A stretch of 56,790 nt of DNA from Peribacillus kribbensis DSM 17871 (lineage in GTDB: Bacteria > Bacillota > Bacilli > Bacillales > DSM-1321). Location: positions 1 to 56,790 of the forward strand of contig NZ_AUMQ01000038.1 of the NCBI RefSeq assembly GCF_000430765.1. The letters are read 5' to 3'. Positions 24,866 through 34,018 of the stretch are shown piece after piece. Made by a program: the position numbers and the translations under genes. A model generated the notes under the pieces. It saw only the letters and a program-made list of their open reading frames with translations, searched no databases and had not been told where the DNA came from. Numbering within the stretch: the stretch's first letter is position 1; every line of letters starts with the position of its first letter.

Positions 24866-24877
24866 ATAAGGATTTGA

Positions 24878-25240
24878 ATGAGGGGTAGAAGGATGAGCTC
24901 TGAAGCTGTTTTACAACAATCGGAACCTTTGGTTATCGGTGATTCAAAATTCGATGGGGGACTTTTTCAATACATTGGATGGTCAATCTTAGGGTTTTTA
25001 GTAACCGTTTGTACACTCGGAATTTGTTATCCGTGGTCAATAACTATGATTTATGCATGGAAAATAAACCATACAATAGTGGAAGGCCGACGTTTGAAAT
25101 TCACTGGAACAGCAGTTGGATTGTTTGGCAATTGGATTAAATGGTGGTTTCTATGTGTCATTACTATAGGAATTTATAGTTTTTGGTTATTCATTGCCTT
25201 AGAAAAATGGAAGGCAAAACACACCAAGTTCGAAAATTAA
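24878..25240 (+). CDS. DUF898/YjgN-like small membrane protein
   Basis: This protein of 115-120 residues has a DUF898-like pattern: SKFDGGLFQYIGW, a hydrophobic hairpin VTVCTLGICYPWS, INHTIVEGRRLKFTG and a final GIYSFWLF helix followed by KWKAKHT. Two or three membrane helices are likely. Function is unknown in the family. ATG at 24878 (AAGGA ahead) or at 24893 (GAGGGG ahead) could be the start. It shares a transcript with the gene before it and ends at a terminator. Confidence 0.65.
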   Translation: MRGRRMSSEAVLQQSEPLVIGDSKFDGGLFQYIGWSILGFLVTVCTLGICYPWSITMIYAWKINHTIVEGRRLKFTGTAVGLFGNWIKWWFLCVITIGIYSFWLFIALEKWKAKHTKFEN

Positions 25241-25243
25241 AAT

Positions 25244-25278
25244 AAAGGCCCTTCTCAATTTTGAGAGGGGCCTCTTTA
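25244..25278. terminator. Terminator, third CCCTTCTC hairpin
   Basis: AGGCCCTTCTCAA pairs with TTGAGAGGGGCCT, then CTTTATA. It serves the plus-strand pair 24110-25240 and possibly the broken minus-strand gene next door. Confidence 0.85.
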
Positions 25279-25507
25279 TACAGTTTTTACCCTTTCTGTG
25301 ATATCGTTTTCTCCCATTATAAATCACTTTAACCACTTTAGATTCAGTGAAGTAACCCGACAGCTTCTTAAGTTTTTTAATCCACTCGTATGCAACAGCT
25401 GCAGCTTCCTGGTCCGGATCTTCTTTAAATCTCCTGGCGTTAACCGGGAAAGGACCTCTTTGAATAGTTTTAATCCCATTAACTGATAAGATCCTCGAGA
25501 CTGATAT
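25276..25507 (-). pseudogene. Fragment of an unrecognised small protein, frameshifted near its end
   Basis: The frame reads ILSVNGIKTIQRGPFPVNAR, RFKEDPDQEAAAVAYEWIKK and LSGYFTESKVVKVIYNG. At a GGG run near 25305 the coding sense passes to another frame ending ENDITERVKTV and TAA (25276-25278). There is no start codon; TGA stands at the 5' edge. A stretch of this length with a strongly protein-like composition in a small, frameshift-linked pair of frames looks like a decayed gene rather than chance. Family unknown. Confidence 0.5.
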
Positions 25508-25510
25508 TCA

Positions 25511-25867
25511 TTAAGCAGATATTGTTTTCCCTTCAGTTTTCTTGGCAGCCATCATGATGCCAGCAATCAAAAGCAAGATGCCCGGTATGAAGTAGATCGA
25601 TAAAGTGTAAAGAATGCCCATGACCAACATAAAGATTCCCCAGCCGCGGCTATTGTTTTTGATTTTGAAGGTGGCCACCCAAATCAATACCAGCAGCGGA
25701 ATGCTAATAATGGAATATCCCAAACTGTATAAAGAGAAATTAGATGCGCCCTCATCAGTTATTAAAGCAAATCCTGCCATCGAAGTAATTAAATTGCCGA
25801 TTGCCCATCCTATTGTTAATAAGATCGTACCGATGAGCGATAAAGTAAACTCTGCTGATCTTTTCAA
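25511..25867 (-). CDS. DUF4064-like four-helix membrane protein
   Basis: This 118-residue protein starts MKRSAEFTLSLIGTILLTIG, as DUF4064 proteins do, and has four hydrophobic segments (about 7-29, 42-60, 65-80 and 90-108) with a short basic tail. The function of the family is unknown. GGGGGAAGAGG lies before ATG. It forms a single-gene unit on the minus strand. Confidence 0.7.
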   Translation of the reverse strand: MKRSAEFTLSLIGTILLTIGWAIGNLITSMAGFALITDEGASNFSLYSLGYSIISIPLLVLIWVATFKIKNNSRGWGIFMLVMGILYTLSIYFIPGILLLIAGIMMAAKKTEGKTISA

Positions 25868-26247
25868 TCCTCTTCCCCCTTAAGTTTGCATCATCCTTTT
25901 ACGATTATAATCCTTCGAAGTCTCAACTATTCGTAATCTTTATCCGGATGGGAAGAACACGCAGGTATCTTGTACGTGATCAATGAACTAAAGAATCTAT
26001 TTCTCCATCCACAACTCCTCTGTGCAGATGCTGCCAGAAGCAGGGACTTTTACTGGTGCCGGTGTGGGAAGGCTTAGGAGCAGCAGGCTTCCCCTTCCCG
26101 GATCATTTCCCAGCGCGGGAGCTGTACCATTTCCAGAGCTAAGGATATTTCCGGTCTCTCAGGGATTCATGCTCAGCATGACCCCGCATAATTTTTTCCA
26201 TTTCCACACATTCTACTACTATCTACGTACATAAAGGAATGATGTTG
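25868..26247. other. Intergenic, 380 bp
   Basis: A plus-strand open frame (26022-26234) has no ribosome site and an unlikely composition, so it is not called. The region must hold the promoter of the alkaline phosphatase gene, but I could not identify it with confidence. Confidence 0.4.
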
Positions 26248-27885
26248 ATGAAGCGATTTTCGGTGATTTTTACGGCAGTCTTTTTGTGTATGCCGCTTCT
26301 TCCGTCAGCAGCGAAGGCTGAAGGAAGCACAGGAAAGCCAAAGAATTTTATTATGATGGTCATGGATGGGACGAACTCGGATGCAGTCACACTGGCGCGC
26401 TGGTATAAGGGCAGGAAGCTGGCCCTGGATGATATTCTGGCCGGAGGGGCGAGGACCTACTCCTATCGATCCGCCATAACCGATTCAGCGGCGGCCGGCA
26501 CGGCTCTTGCCACAGGCAGGAAGACGATCATACATTCCATCGGTATGACACCGGCTGATCAATCAGGAATGCTGAAGCCTGGGACGGAAGGAAGCAGCCT
26601 GAATCCTGGACGGCAGCTTACGGAAAGTGCGCTTCAAAACAGCCTGGTACCTGCGGCCTCTATTCTGGAAGCAGCCAAGCAGGCGGGCAAGGCGACAGGA
26701 CTTGTGTCTACCTCTCCTATTCAGCATGCCACCCCTGCAGCATTTTCTGCTCATGTGGAGAACCGGGCAAATTTTGATGACATCGCAGAGCAGCAGGTGT
26801 ATCAGGGCATCGATGTGGTCCTCGGGGGCGGAATGAATTCTCTTCTGCCTGAAAGGAGGCGGGACAGAGAAGATCTGGTGAAGGTGATCTTTAACAGCGG
26901 CTATGCCTTTGCGGATAAGCGGACCGTGATGGAGCAGGCCGGCAGCGGAAAGCTCTGGGGGGCCTTTGCTCCTGATGATATCGCTAATGAGCTTGACCGC
27001 AAGCGTTATTTTCCCCAGCAGCCAAGCCTTGCTGGGATGACTAAAAAGGCCCTTCAGTCTCTTAGCAAGAATAAGAATGGGTTTTTTTTATTCGTAGAGG
27101 GCAGTAAGGTGGACTGGGCGGCTCATTTGAATGACCCGGTAGGAATGATCAGCGAAATCTTAGGCTTTGACGACGCGGTAAAAGAAGCACTGGATTTTGC
27201 GAAAAAAGATAAGAATACCCTGGTGGTAGCGGTGACGGACCATGGAAACAGCGGACTTTCAATCGGCAGCCATAAAACGGATTCTTCCTACGCAGTCAGC
27301 CCTCCAGAGGAATTCATCAAGCCGCTGAAGAAGGCGAAGGTTACTCTTGAAGGAGCCATGCGGCTTTTGAAAAAGGATCATTCCAACCTGAAGGAAGTGG
27401 CCGATCACTACGGAATCACTGACCTGACTGCTGCTGAATGGAAGGCGTTAAATGGAGCGAAGACCGACCTGGAGCTCCAGAAGCAGCTTTCCTCCATGCT
27501 TGGCAGCCGGGCTAAGCTTGGCTTTACCACGTACGGCCACACCGGGGAAGATGTCTTTTTATATGCCTATGGACCGGGCAAACCGGACGGACTTGTGAAT
27601 AATGTGGATATTGCCCCGCTTGCGGCAGGCTATTGGGGAGTGAATTTGGATGAGCTGAGCGGCAGGAGATTCAAGGACGGTGCGGGCTATTATAAAGCTC
27701 TTGGCTATACCGTCAGCACCAATCTCAAAAATCCGGCAAACCCCGAGCTCGTCGCCAAAAAGGGACAGACTGTTATCCGGATTCCCGCCAACAAAAACAA
27801 CATGATCAAAAACGGCAAAACCCTCCCCCTAAAAGGCGTGACTGTCTATGTCCGGGGTAAGTTTTATCTAAGCACTGGGAAATAA
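26248..27885 (+). CDS. Secreted alkaline phosphatase (PhoA superfamily)
   Basis: This 545-residue phosphomonoesterase is exported by a signal peptide (about 1-24). Metal Asp40 is in MMVMDGTN and nucleophile Ser80 in ITDSAAAGTALATG. Further metal ligands appear in VEGSKVDWAAH, AVTDHGN and FTTYGHTGEDV. It releases phosphate from monoesters outside the cell. Three in-frame ATGs occur; AAAGGA is best spaced for the third (26248). Compared with B. subtilis PhoA/PhoB it carries a C-terminal extension (about 480-545). Probably part of the phosphate-starvation response; I could not verify a Pho box. Confidence 0.9.
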   Translation: MKRFSVIFTAVFLCMPLLPSAAKAEGSTGKPKNFIMMVMDGTNSDAVTLARWYKGRKLALDDILAGGARTYSYRSAITDSAAAGTALATGRKTIIHSIGMTPADQSGMLKPGTEGSSLNPGRQLTESALQNSLVPAASILEAAKQAGKATGLVSTSPIQHATPAAFSAHVENRANFDDIAEQQVYQGIDVVLGGGMNSLLPERRRDREDLVKVIFNSGYAFADKRTVMEQAGSGKLWGAFAPDDIANELDRKRYFPQQPSLAGMTKKALQSLSKNKNGFFLFVEGSKVDWAAHLNDPVGMISEILGFDDAVKEALDFAKKDKNTLVVAVTDHGNSGLSIGSHKTDSSYAVSPPEEFIKPLKKAKVTLEGAMRLLKKDHSNLKEVADHYGITDLTAAEWKALNGAKTDLELQKQLSSMLGSRAKLGFTTYGHTGEDVFLYAYGPGKPDGLVNNVDIAPLAAGYWGVNLDELSGRRFKDGAGYYKALGYTVSTNLKNPANPELVAKKGQTVIRIPANKNNMIKNGKTLPLKGVTVYVRGKFYLSTGK

Positions 27886-27888
27886 CTT

Positions 27889-27924
27889 GGGAAATGGGGT
27901 CAGACTCCATTTCCCCTTTTTTTC
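27889..27924. terminator. REP-like hairpin acting as terminator of the phosphatase gene
   Basis: GGGAAATGG and CCATTTCCC pair around GGTCAGACT, followed by seven T. The loop and stem belong to the GGAAATGGGG/GTC(A/T)GAC family seen elsewhere in the window (47728-47768, 51.2-52.0 kb). Confidence 0.85.
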
Positions 27925-28102
27925 CCATAATAAGCTGTTTAAATATCTAAAGAGTTTAACAAGATTAGCTGTTAAACTAAAGGAAAAGACTAAAATGGTT
28001 TTTACATGTTACGCCCGCTCGATATACATTAGCCGGAAATTCCCCGCGTGAATTCTCATACCTACACGAATAACCAGTATGAATAACAAGAGTACCTTTC
28101 GC

Positions 28103-28130
28103 AAAAAAAACCATCAGCTCCGGCCGATGA
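28103..28130 (-). terminator. Terminator of the wall-polymer cluster
   Basis: CATCGGC and GCTGATG pair (one wobble) across CGGA, then GGTTTTTTTT on the minus strand. The glycosyltransferase TGA is inside the hairpin. Confidence 0.8.
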
Positions 28131-29658
28131 TTTTTTTGATGGTGTTTTTGATTTTGGTTTTTATGGTGTTTTTGGTGATGCGCAGGCTGAGGTTGCCGTG
28201 CTTGGTTTTGTATAGGATTCCGTATAGGTTTTTGGTCTCGGCCGGATATTTTGGCTTTATCCGGGTGGAGATCCGGACCCTTCCCGGGCGGTGCTGGGCT
28301 TTGTCCCCTTCTAACCGGAAGTAGAGGTCATAGATCCCTGGATCACATGTCTCGAATGCACGCAAATTGATATTGAGCTCGAATTCCTGGCTTTCAAAAG
28401 GATATACCGCTTCTGACTCAGCAGCCCTCAACGGCGGAAGACCAAGGGGAATTACTCCTGTCTTCCGTCCTTCCGCATAAAAGCTCCCCTTGAATTCCCC
28501 AGATGCTTTCGGCACCGTTAGCTGCCCCTTCAGTATCCAGCCACGTGATTCCCTGACTTCCCTGACCATGATTTCCGGCTTAAGATCCCTTGTGACCTCA
28601 TACTCACCAGCAGTGCCTTTCAGGATAAAGTTCTGCCCTTTCTGAGAAACGATTGGCTCGGTCTCAGTCCCGGTGTACATCCGTGAAAAGAGCAACAGGT
28701 CCTCATCCGCCCTCTTCATCAGCAGATCATAAAACCTTTTTTCCCTATATGGAAGCCTCCGGGCTGTTTCACCTGGAATTCCTGCAATAAAGTCTGTGAC
28801 TTCCTTCAGCCATACTTCCCTTTCCTCAGGGGCAACAAGTGCATATTTCAGCACATGGAGGCCCAGCACATCCAGAAGGCTTTTTAGGTCATGCTCTGCC
28901 GCAGCCTTCGGATCAGCCTGGGTTTCAAGCAGCCATTCCCGATTCAGCTGAAGCTGGCTGAGACGGTCCCTCGTATTCTGCAGCCTCATCTGCTGCTGGG
29001 TGATGGAAGGCTTGTCCTCATTTTCCCTGACTCTCCAGTGGTAGACCACTTCTGGTGTGACCGCGATTTTGCCGGCAAGAAGAGCCCCTCTCATCGTCAT
29101 GTGAAGATCCTCGTAATACTTGCCTTCCGTAAAGTACAATTGATGTTCCGTCAGGAATTCCTTTTTCCACAGCTTGTTACAGGCGATGCTGTCCTGAAGC
29201 ATTTCAGGCGTTTCCCGGATGGATGACACACCTTTTTCCTTATACAAATGAAAATCGACCTGTCTTTTAGTCAGGTAATCACGTTCCCCTGAAATCCGCA
29301 GTGTTTTGCCGACGGCATAATCCGCTTCATGCATCTCAGCAGCTTCCACAAGGCTTTTGATAGCCTTTTCGGGGATTGTATCATCCGAATCTAGGAAAAA
29401 TACATACTTCCCTTTGCTTAAAGCAATGCCTCTATTCCTGGTAAAGCCAAGTCCTTTATTTTCCTGGGTGTAAAGGGTAAACCTGGGCTCTGCAGCGGCA
29501 TATCTTTTTACAATTTCCTCACTGTGATCCGTTGAACCGTCATTGATGATGACAGCTTCCCAATCAGGATACGTCTGCTTTTCGACCGACTGAAGGCATT
29601 CATCTAAGAAAGGAGCTGCGTTATATACAGGGATCACAATGGAAACGAGCACGGACAA
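28114..29658 (-). CDS. Family 2 glycosyltransferase with C-terminal extension
   Basis: This protein of about 514 residues has a GT-A domain (about 4-220) with VSIVIPVYNAAPFLDECLQS, NDGSTDHS, the metal-binding LDSDD and a later WRVRENEDK. The remaining ~290 residues include beta-rich sequence also seen in TarS/TagF-associated enzymes. It should add sugars to a wall polymer. Of several candidate starts, TTG at 29658 has the best-spaced GAGGTG. It is the last gene of the minus-strand cluster and follows a GT2-TagF fusion after 93 bp with a terminator between, so it may have its own promoter. Confidence 0.85.
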   Translation of the reverse strand: MSVLVSIVIPVYNAAPFLDECLQSVEKQTYPDWEAVIINDGSTDHSEEIVKRYAAAEPRFTLYTQENKGLGFTRNRGIALSKGKYVFFLDSDDTIPEKAIKSLVEAAEMHEADYAVGKTLRISGERDYLTKRQVDFHLYKEKGVSSIRETPEMLQDSIACNKLWKKEFLTEHQLYFTEGKYYEDLHMTMRGALLAGKIAVTPEVVYHWRVRENEDKPSITQQQMRLQNTRDRLSQLQLNREWLLETQADPKAAAEHDLKSLLDVLGLHVLKYALVAPEEREVWLKEVTDFIAGIPGETARRLPYREKRFYDLLMKRADEDLLLFSRMYTGTETEPIVSQKGQNFILKGTAGEYEVTRDLKPEIMVREVRESRGWILKGQLTVPKASGEFKGSFYAEGRKTGVIPLGLPPLRAAESEAVYPFESQEFELNINLRAFETCDPGIYDLYFRLEGDKAQHRPGRVRISTRIKPKYPAETKNLYGILYKTKHGNLSLRITKNTIKTKIKNTIKKIIGRS

Positions 29659-29704
29659 AATCCTCACCTCAATCTCATAAAATTTTCCTCGAATCTGCTG
29701 ACGT

Positions 29705-29736
29705 GAAAAAAGAGCAGCTAAAACGCAGGCTCTTTT
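29705..29736 (-). terminator. Terminator after the GT2-TagF fusion gene
   Basis: AAGAGC and GCTCTT around a 13-base loop, followed by TTTTT on the minus strand. Confidence 0.65.
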
Positions 29737-29751
29737 TCCACTGTTGATTTT

Positions 29752-32415
29752 TTACTTAAATACTCTCTCGATGACCTTCTGGGCTGCATGTCCATCTTCT
29801 ATGCTGCCGAATTCCTCAGCAAAGCTGTGAAGGGCCGGGTCAAAGGCCTGGAGCTTCTGCGGGTCGTTTATAAAGGCAATGACTTCCTCGATGCTTCTGC
29901 AGACAGGTCCCGGAGCCTTTTCGACCAGATCAAAATACGTTCCTCTTCTTGATAGATATTCTTCGAGGTCATACGTATAAAGGATGATCGGCCGTTCTAA
30001 AAGGGCGTAATCAAACATAACAGAAGAATAGTCTGTAACGAGTGAGTCGGCGATCAGGTAGAGCTCCTGGATGTCCTGATAGGTAGAGGCATTCTTGATA
30101 TTGGATGGCAGGTCCTTGCTTCCGATTCTTTCGGACAATAAATAATGAAGGCGCAGCAATACCACTGTATCCTCACTGACAGACTGGCTCAGGGTCTGGA
30201 TATCCCGAAGCGTCTTTTGGAAGGAATTCGGATCCCAATCACGGAAGGTTGGTGCAAACAGCACCACCTTTTTCTCCGGAGAAAGACGGAAGTGATTCTT
30301 CACCTTCTGGATGACGTCCTGCGGCTTTTGGATCACGATGTCATTCCTTGGATATCCGGATTCAATGATTTCCCCGCCATATCGGAAGGCTCGTTTAAAA
30401 ATCTCAGTGCTGTACGGGTTAGGAGATACAAAGTAATCCCAGGCATTGGTCTGTACGCGGAGCTTTGCAAGCTCTTCATCAGATGGCAGCTTCTTCTGGT
30501 CATAGCCCATTCGTTTCAAAGGAGTCCCATGCCAGGTCTGCACATACACCTGATCCTTTTTCTTCCGGGTCAGATGCGCGATTCCCTGATTGTCGACCCA
30601 GAACTTTGAGCGCACTAGATAATAGTAATGCTTGAGACTTCTTCTTTTCACCTTAACGACGTTTCCTGGCACCTCTACCGCATCCGGATTTTCAAATGAC
30701 CAGATAAATTTATACTGCGGATGGCTTTTCCGCATTTCTTCATAGATATACTTAGGGCTGTCACTATATTGTTTACCCATATGGCTTTCAAATAGCACCC
30801 AGTTCGGTTTAACTGAAAGCTTTTTAAAGAAATTCTTCGCATACGGGCTGAATACCTTCTCCAGAATGCCAGGCTCTTTGCTCGCTGCTTTTCGTTTATT
30901 CAGCATCCAGGCAGCCTGATCTTTCTTTTTGAGCGGCGCTACTTTTACCGCGAATGAGTTTTTATTATTGATAAACAGCTGTCTTGAGTAGGTGCTGTCT
31001 TTGACTCTGAGATTTGGCAGATGGGCGATGACAGGTTTCTTCACCAAATATCGGTGAAGATTTCCCTGATGACTTACATTCAGGAATAAATAATAGTTTC
31101 CGGGTACTACATGATTCAGCGGCAGAAGCGCCTTCCCCCCGGAAGTCTGACGGGAATAAATGACCGCCCCCGTCTGCCGGTTTTTCAGCATCCAGGAGTA
31201 ATAGGCCTCTGAATTTGTAATAGACTCCATCGTGGCATTCCAGTCAAAGGTCAGTGCATCCTGTGTCAACTCAAGAGAATCAATGGAAACGGAGAATTCC
31301 AGGTTTTCCATCTTTAAGAATTTCTCATGGTTCCTGCCTTCCGCTGTTGTTTTAAAATAATAGGAGCCGCCTTTTGAATAGACTCTTGGAATCGAAGTCG
31401 GCAGATGCTCCTTATAAGATAAGAAGTCCTGGAAGCCCTGTTTATCGCCGATGTACAGAAGATAATACATGATCCGTTCTTTTTCCGGAAGCCTGATGAA
31501 CGCGTATGCATCCATGACTTCATGCATGTACTCATAAATTAATTCATGGAATTTATTTTTGTAATCCTCATCAAATTCCAGATAATCATTGGTATACAGT
31601 TTCAAGTCATGACGAAGAAACTTATTGTTCTTGTTTGCTTGATAAAGAATATCCCCATGCTCGCGAAGGAAGGCGTCAAAAAGACGGTGCGCAACAATCC
31701 GGTTCTTGAAGTTATCAAACTCAAACCGGCGGTTGGTAATCGATTTGACATCCGCATTTTCCACTACCCGCCAGTAATAGACCGGCTCTGGAATAATGCT
31801 GAAGGAGTCTGCAAGGAAATAAGCCTTCCCGGTGAAAACAATATCTTCATAATGAATTCCTTCTGGAAACCGAAGCTGATTTTGATCAAGGAATGAACGT
31901 TTGTAGATCTTATTCACCGATAAGCTGTCAAACAGCATCATGCTGAATTCACGAATGTTAATATTGGTCCGTTCCATATTATAAATTTGTCTCTGGTACC
32001 AGATCTCGTAATTATTCGTACGGATGACCTGGCCGCCGACAAAATCAGAACCGGTCCGTTCAATGGCTGCTACCATTTTTTCACACGCATCGATGGTATA
32101 CCAGTCATCTCCATCCAAAAACATCACGTATTCCCCAGTTGTATGGGCAATTCCTGTGTTCCGTGGTGTACTGCAGCCACCACTGTTTTCCTTAAGGTGA
32201 ACTGCCTTGAATTTTGGCTTGTCCGCCACAAATTTATCAATCAGTTCTCCTGTTGCGTCCGTGGAAAAGTCATTGACCACACAAACCTCCATGTCTTCAA
32301 AGGTTTGTTCATGAAGCGATTCAAGGGCTTCTTCAATATACAATTCGTTATTGTAGGCAATGACCACTACTGAAAGCTTAGGCGGCTTTTGATTGATGTT
32401 CATGCTGTTCGTCAT
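29752..32415 (-). CDS. Bifunctional family 2 glycosyltransferase / CDP-glycerol glycerophosphotransferase (TagF-like)
   Basis: This 887-residue cytoplasmic enzyme joins two activities. The N-terminal GT-A domain (about 13-250) has VVVIAYNNELYIEEALESLH, NDFSTDA and LDGDDW. The C-terminal domain (about 530-885, PF04464) has QTWHGTPLKRMGYD, SPNPYSTEIFKRAF, SGYPRND and TDYSSVMFDYALLERP, the TagB/TagF hallmarks. It would polymerise poly(glycerol phosphate) and add a sugar. AGGAGG precedes ATG; ATGA overlap joins it to the GT4 gene upstream. The tagGH exporter in the same cluster supports a wall teichoic acid role. Confidence 0.9.
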   Translation of the reverse strand: MTNSMNINQKPPKLSVVVIAYNNELYIEEALESLHEQTFEDMEVCVVNDFSTDATGELIDKFVADKPKFKAVHLKENSGGCSTPRNTGIAHTTGEYVMFLDGDDWYTIDACEKMVAAIERTGSDFVGGQVIRTNNYEIWYQRQIYNMERTNINIREFSMMLFDSLSVNKIYKRSFLDQNQLRFPEGIHYEDIVFTGKAYFLADSFSIIPEPVYYWRVVENADVKSITNRRFEFDNFKNRIVAHRLFDAFLREHGDILYQANKNNKFLRHDLKLYTNDYLEFDEDYKNKFHELIYEYMHEVMDAYAFIRLPEKERIMYYLLYIGDKQGFQDFLSYKEHLPTSIPRVYSKGGSYYFKTTAEGRNHEKFLKMENLEFSVSIDSLELTQDALTFDWNATMESITNSEAYYSWMLKNRQTGAVIYSRQTSGGKALLPLNHVVPGNYYLFLNVSHQGNLHRYLVKKPVIAHLPNLRVKDSTYSRQLFINNKNSFAVKVAPLKKKDQAAWMLNKRKAASKEPGILEKVFSPYAKNFFKKLSVKPNWVLFESHMGKQYSDSPKYIYEEMRKSHPQYKFIWSFENPDAVEVPGNVVKVKRRSLKHYYYLVRSKFWVDNQGIAHLTRKKKDQVYVQTWHGTPLKRMGYDQKKLPSDEELAKLRVQTNAWDYFVSPNPYSTEIFKRAFRYGGEIIESGYPRNDIVIQKPQDVIQKVKNHFRLSPEKKVVLFAPTFRDWDPNSFQKTLRDIQTLSQSVSEDTVVLLRLHYLLSERIGSKDLPSNIKNASTYQDIQELYLIADSLVTDYSSVMFDYALLERPIILYTYDLEEYLSRRGTYFDLVEKAPGPVCRSIEEVIAFINDPQKLQAFDPALHSFAEEFGSIEDGHAAQKVIERVFK

Positions 32416-33581
32416 TTTTCATTTCCTCCTATTTCTTCAAATAGGTCATACCATTGTGATTTAATGTATTCTTTATCAAACCTCGCACTGCTTTCATACG
32501 AACGCTGGCTGAATTCATAAAATAGCTCAGGGTTTGTTAAAAGCCGTTTCATCTGGCGGCTTAGAAGCTGGATATCGTCCACTGGTGTAACATAGCCATT
32601 TTTATAATCGCCGACAATTTCCCTGATGCCCGGCGCGCAGTCTGTCGAAATACACGGAAGACCGCAGGATTGTGCTTCAATCAAGGACATGGGAAGACCT
32701 TCTGCTTTGGAAGATAGAACGAATAAGCTTGAAGCGGATAAGGCTGCCTGTACATCCTTTGTCTGCCCCATTAAGAAAACCCGGTCATTCAAGTCAAGAA
32801 TATCGATCAGCGTCTGAAGTGACTTTTCGGCAGGTCCTTCTCCATAGATCTCGAGCTTCCAGCCAGGGAGATCCTGAGCAATACGGGAAAACGCTTCAAT
32901 TAAAATATCAAACCCCTTTGCTTCGATCAGCCTTCCTGTAGAAACAATGGTTTTGCTGCTGTACAGCACTTTTGGATCCACCTGTTTCCTGAAGGGAGTG
33001 GGATTATAAATCACTCCTACATTCGAAAAGCCCTGGCCCTCAAAGTGGTCGGCATCCTTCTGGGTCAGCAGAAGGAATTTGGAAACCTGGCGGTAATATC
33101 GGAGAATCCGTTTATAGCGGCTGGAGGCTTTGGAAGCGATGTAGCTCTCATGACTCTGGCCGATGATTTTCACATTCGGTCTGTAGAGAAGCGGCTGCAC
33201 CCACTGCATCCCCCATACCTGGATCACAATCACGAAAACCTCCTGATCTCCATACTTATCAAAGAATTTTTCGACTTCCTGCTTTCTTTTGGCCAGTTCC
33301 CGGCGGCGCTTCAGTTCCTTGGCTACCGTATTAAGCCGGAACGCCTTCAGATTAGAGGAAAGCTCCTTGGGCGCGGTCGCACGGTATCCATTCTTCTGGA
33401 CGATCTGTACCGGTATATCTTTTGAAAAGTAGCTTGGAGCATCTTTTTGCTCATTTATGCTTAACACGGCAACATTGTGCCCATCCCGGACAAAGTCCTC
33501 GGCTAAGATTGACGCAACACGCTGGGCACCACCGTGGCCATTATATTCATTTAAAACAAAGACAACATTTCTCTTTTGCAT
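32412..33581 (-). CDS. Family 4 glycosyltransferase (GT-B)
   Basis: This 389-residue retaining glycosyltransferase has the N-terminal motif NGHGGAQRVASILAEDF and the C-terminal donor-binding region VSTGRLIEAKGFDILIEAF, YGEGP and SSKAEGLPMSLIEAQSCGLP with the E-x7-E motif. A basic insertion (about 85-105) is notable. It is probably a poly(glycerol phosphate) or polymer glucosyltransferase similar to TagE in role. It is translationally coupled to the TagF fusion downstream. Confidence 0.88.
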   Translation of the reverse strand: MQKRNVVFVLNEYNGHGGAQRVASILAEDFVRDGHNVAVLSINEQKDAPSYFSKDIPVQIVQKNGYRATAPKELSSNLKAFRLNTVAKELKRRRELAKRKQEVEKFFDKYGDQEVFVIVIQVWGMQWVQPLLYRPNVKIIGQSHESYIASKASSRYKRILRYYRQVSKFLLLTQKDADHFEGQGFSNVGVIYNPTPFRKQVDPKVLYSSKTIVSTGRLIEAKGFDILIEAFSRIAQDLPGWKLEIYGEGPAEKSLQTLIDILDLNDRVFLMGQTKDVQAALSASSLFVLSSKAEGLPMSLIEAQSCGLPCISTDCAPGIREIVGDYKNGYVTPVDDIQLLSRQMKRLLTNPELFYEFSQRSYESSARFDKEYIKSQWYDLFEEIGGNEK

Positions 33582-34018
33582 GCCTATACTCCTCGTATTC
33601 CATATTTAGAGATCCATGCGGAGGCAGCCTGAATTTTCGAACCTCCTTGTTCCGCTTAGAGTTTGATAGGAACGGGCAAGGTTTGTATCAATGATTTGAG
33701 TCTGTCTCCAAAACGGAAAACCTTGGCAAAAATGCCATTACTAAATCCCTTACTCTGCTCGCTTTTGTTCTCAAATCAGCGTTTCCAGTTCCTCATTTAA
33801 AAACAAAAACGGTCCAGTTACTGCTTAATATACCCAGCATCGGCCGGATAAGCAGGTGCAGCCGACAATAATTTTAACAGGGACTGCCGTTATTCCTCAA
33901 TACTCACGAATTTTTTTAATATGAATGAAATATTTCGTGCGTTCCTTCACATACCAAGACACTATATGGCCGGAAGGCGGAAAGCATAACAGACTTCCCG
34001 CCTTCCGGCTATAGGTCA
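33582..34018. other. Intergenic, 437 bp, within the wall-polymer cluster
   Basis: The gap holds the tagH terminator (33963-34014) and presumably the promoter for the GT4/TagF pair. I see no gene in it. Confidence 0.5.
33963..34014. terminator. Long hairpin after tagH
   Basis: TATAGCCGGAAGGCGGGAAG pairs with CTTTCCGCCTTCCGGCCATA across nine bases. There is no T-run, so it may be an mRNA 3'-end stabiliser or attenuator rather than a full stop. Confidence 0.7.

Noticed and set aside
26022-26234. 70-residue plus-strand ORF upstream of the phosphatase
   Set aside because: No ribosome site, odd Pro/Phe/Leu composition and no domain-like pattern.
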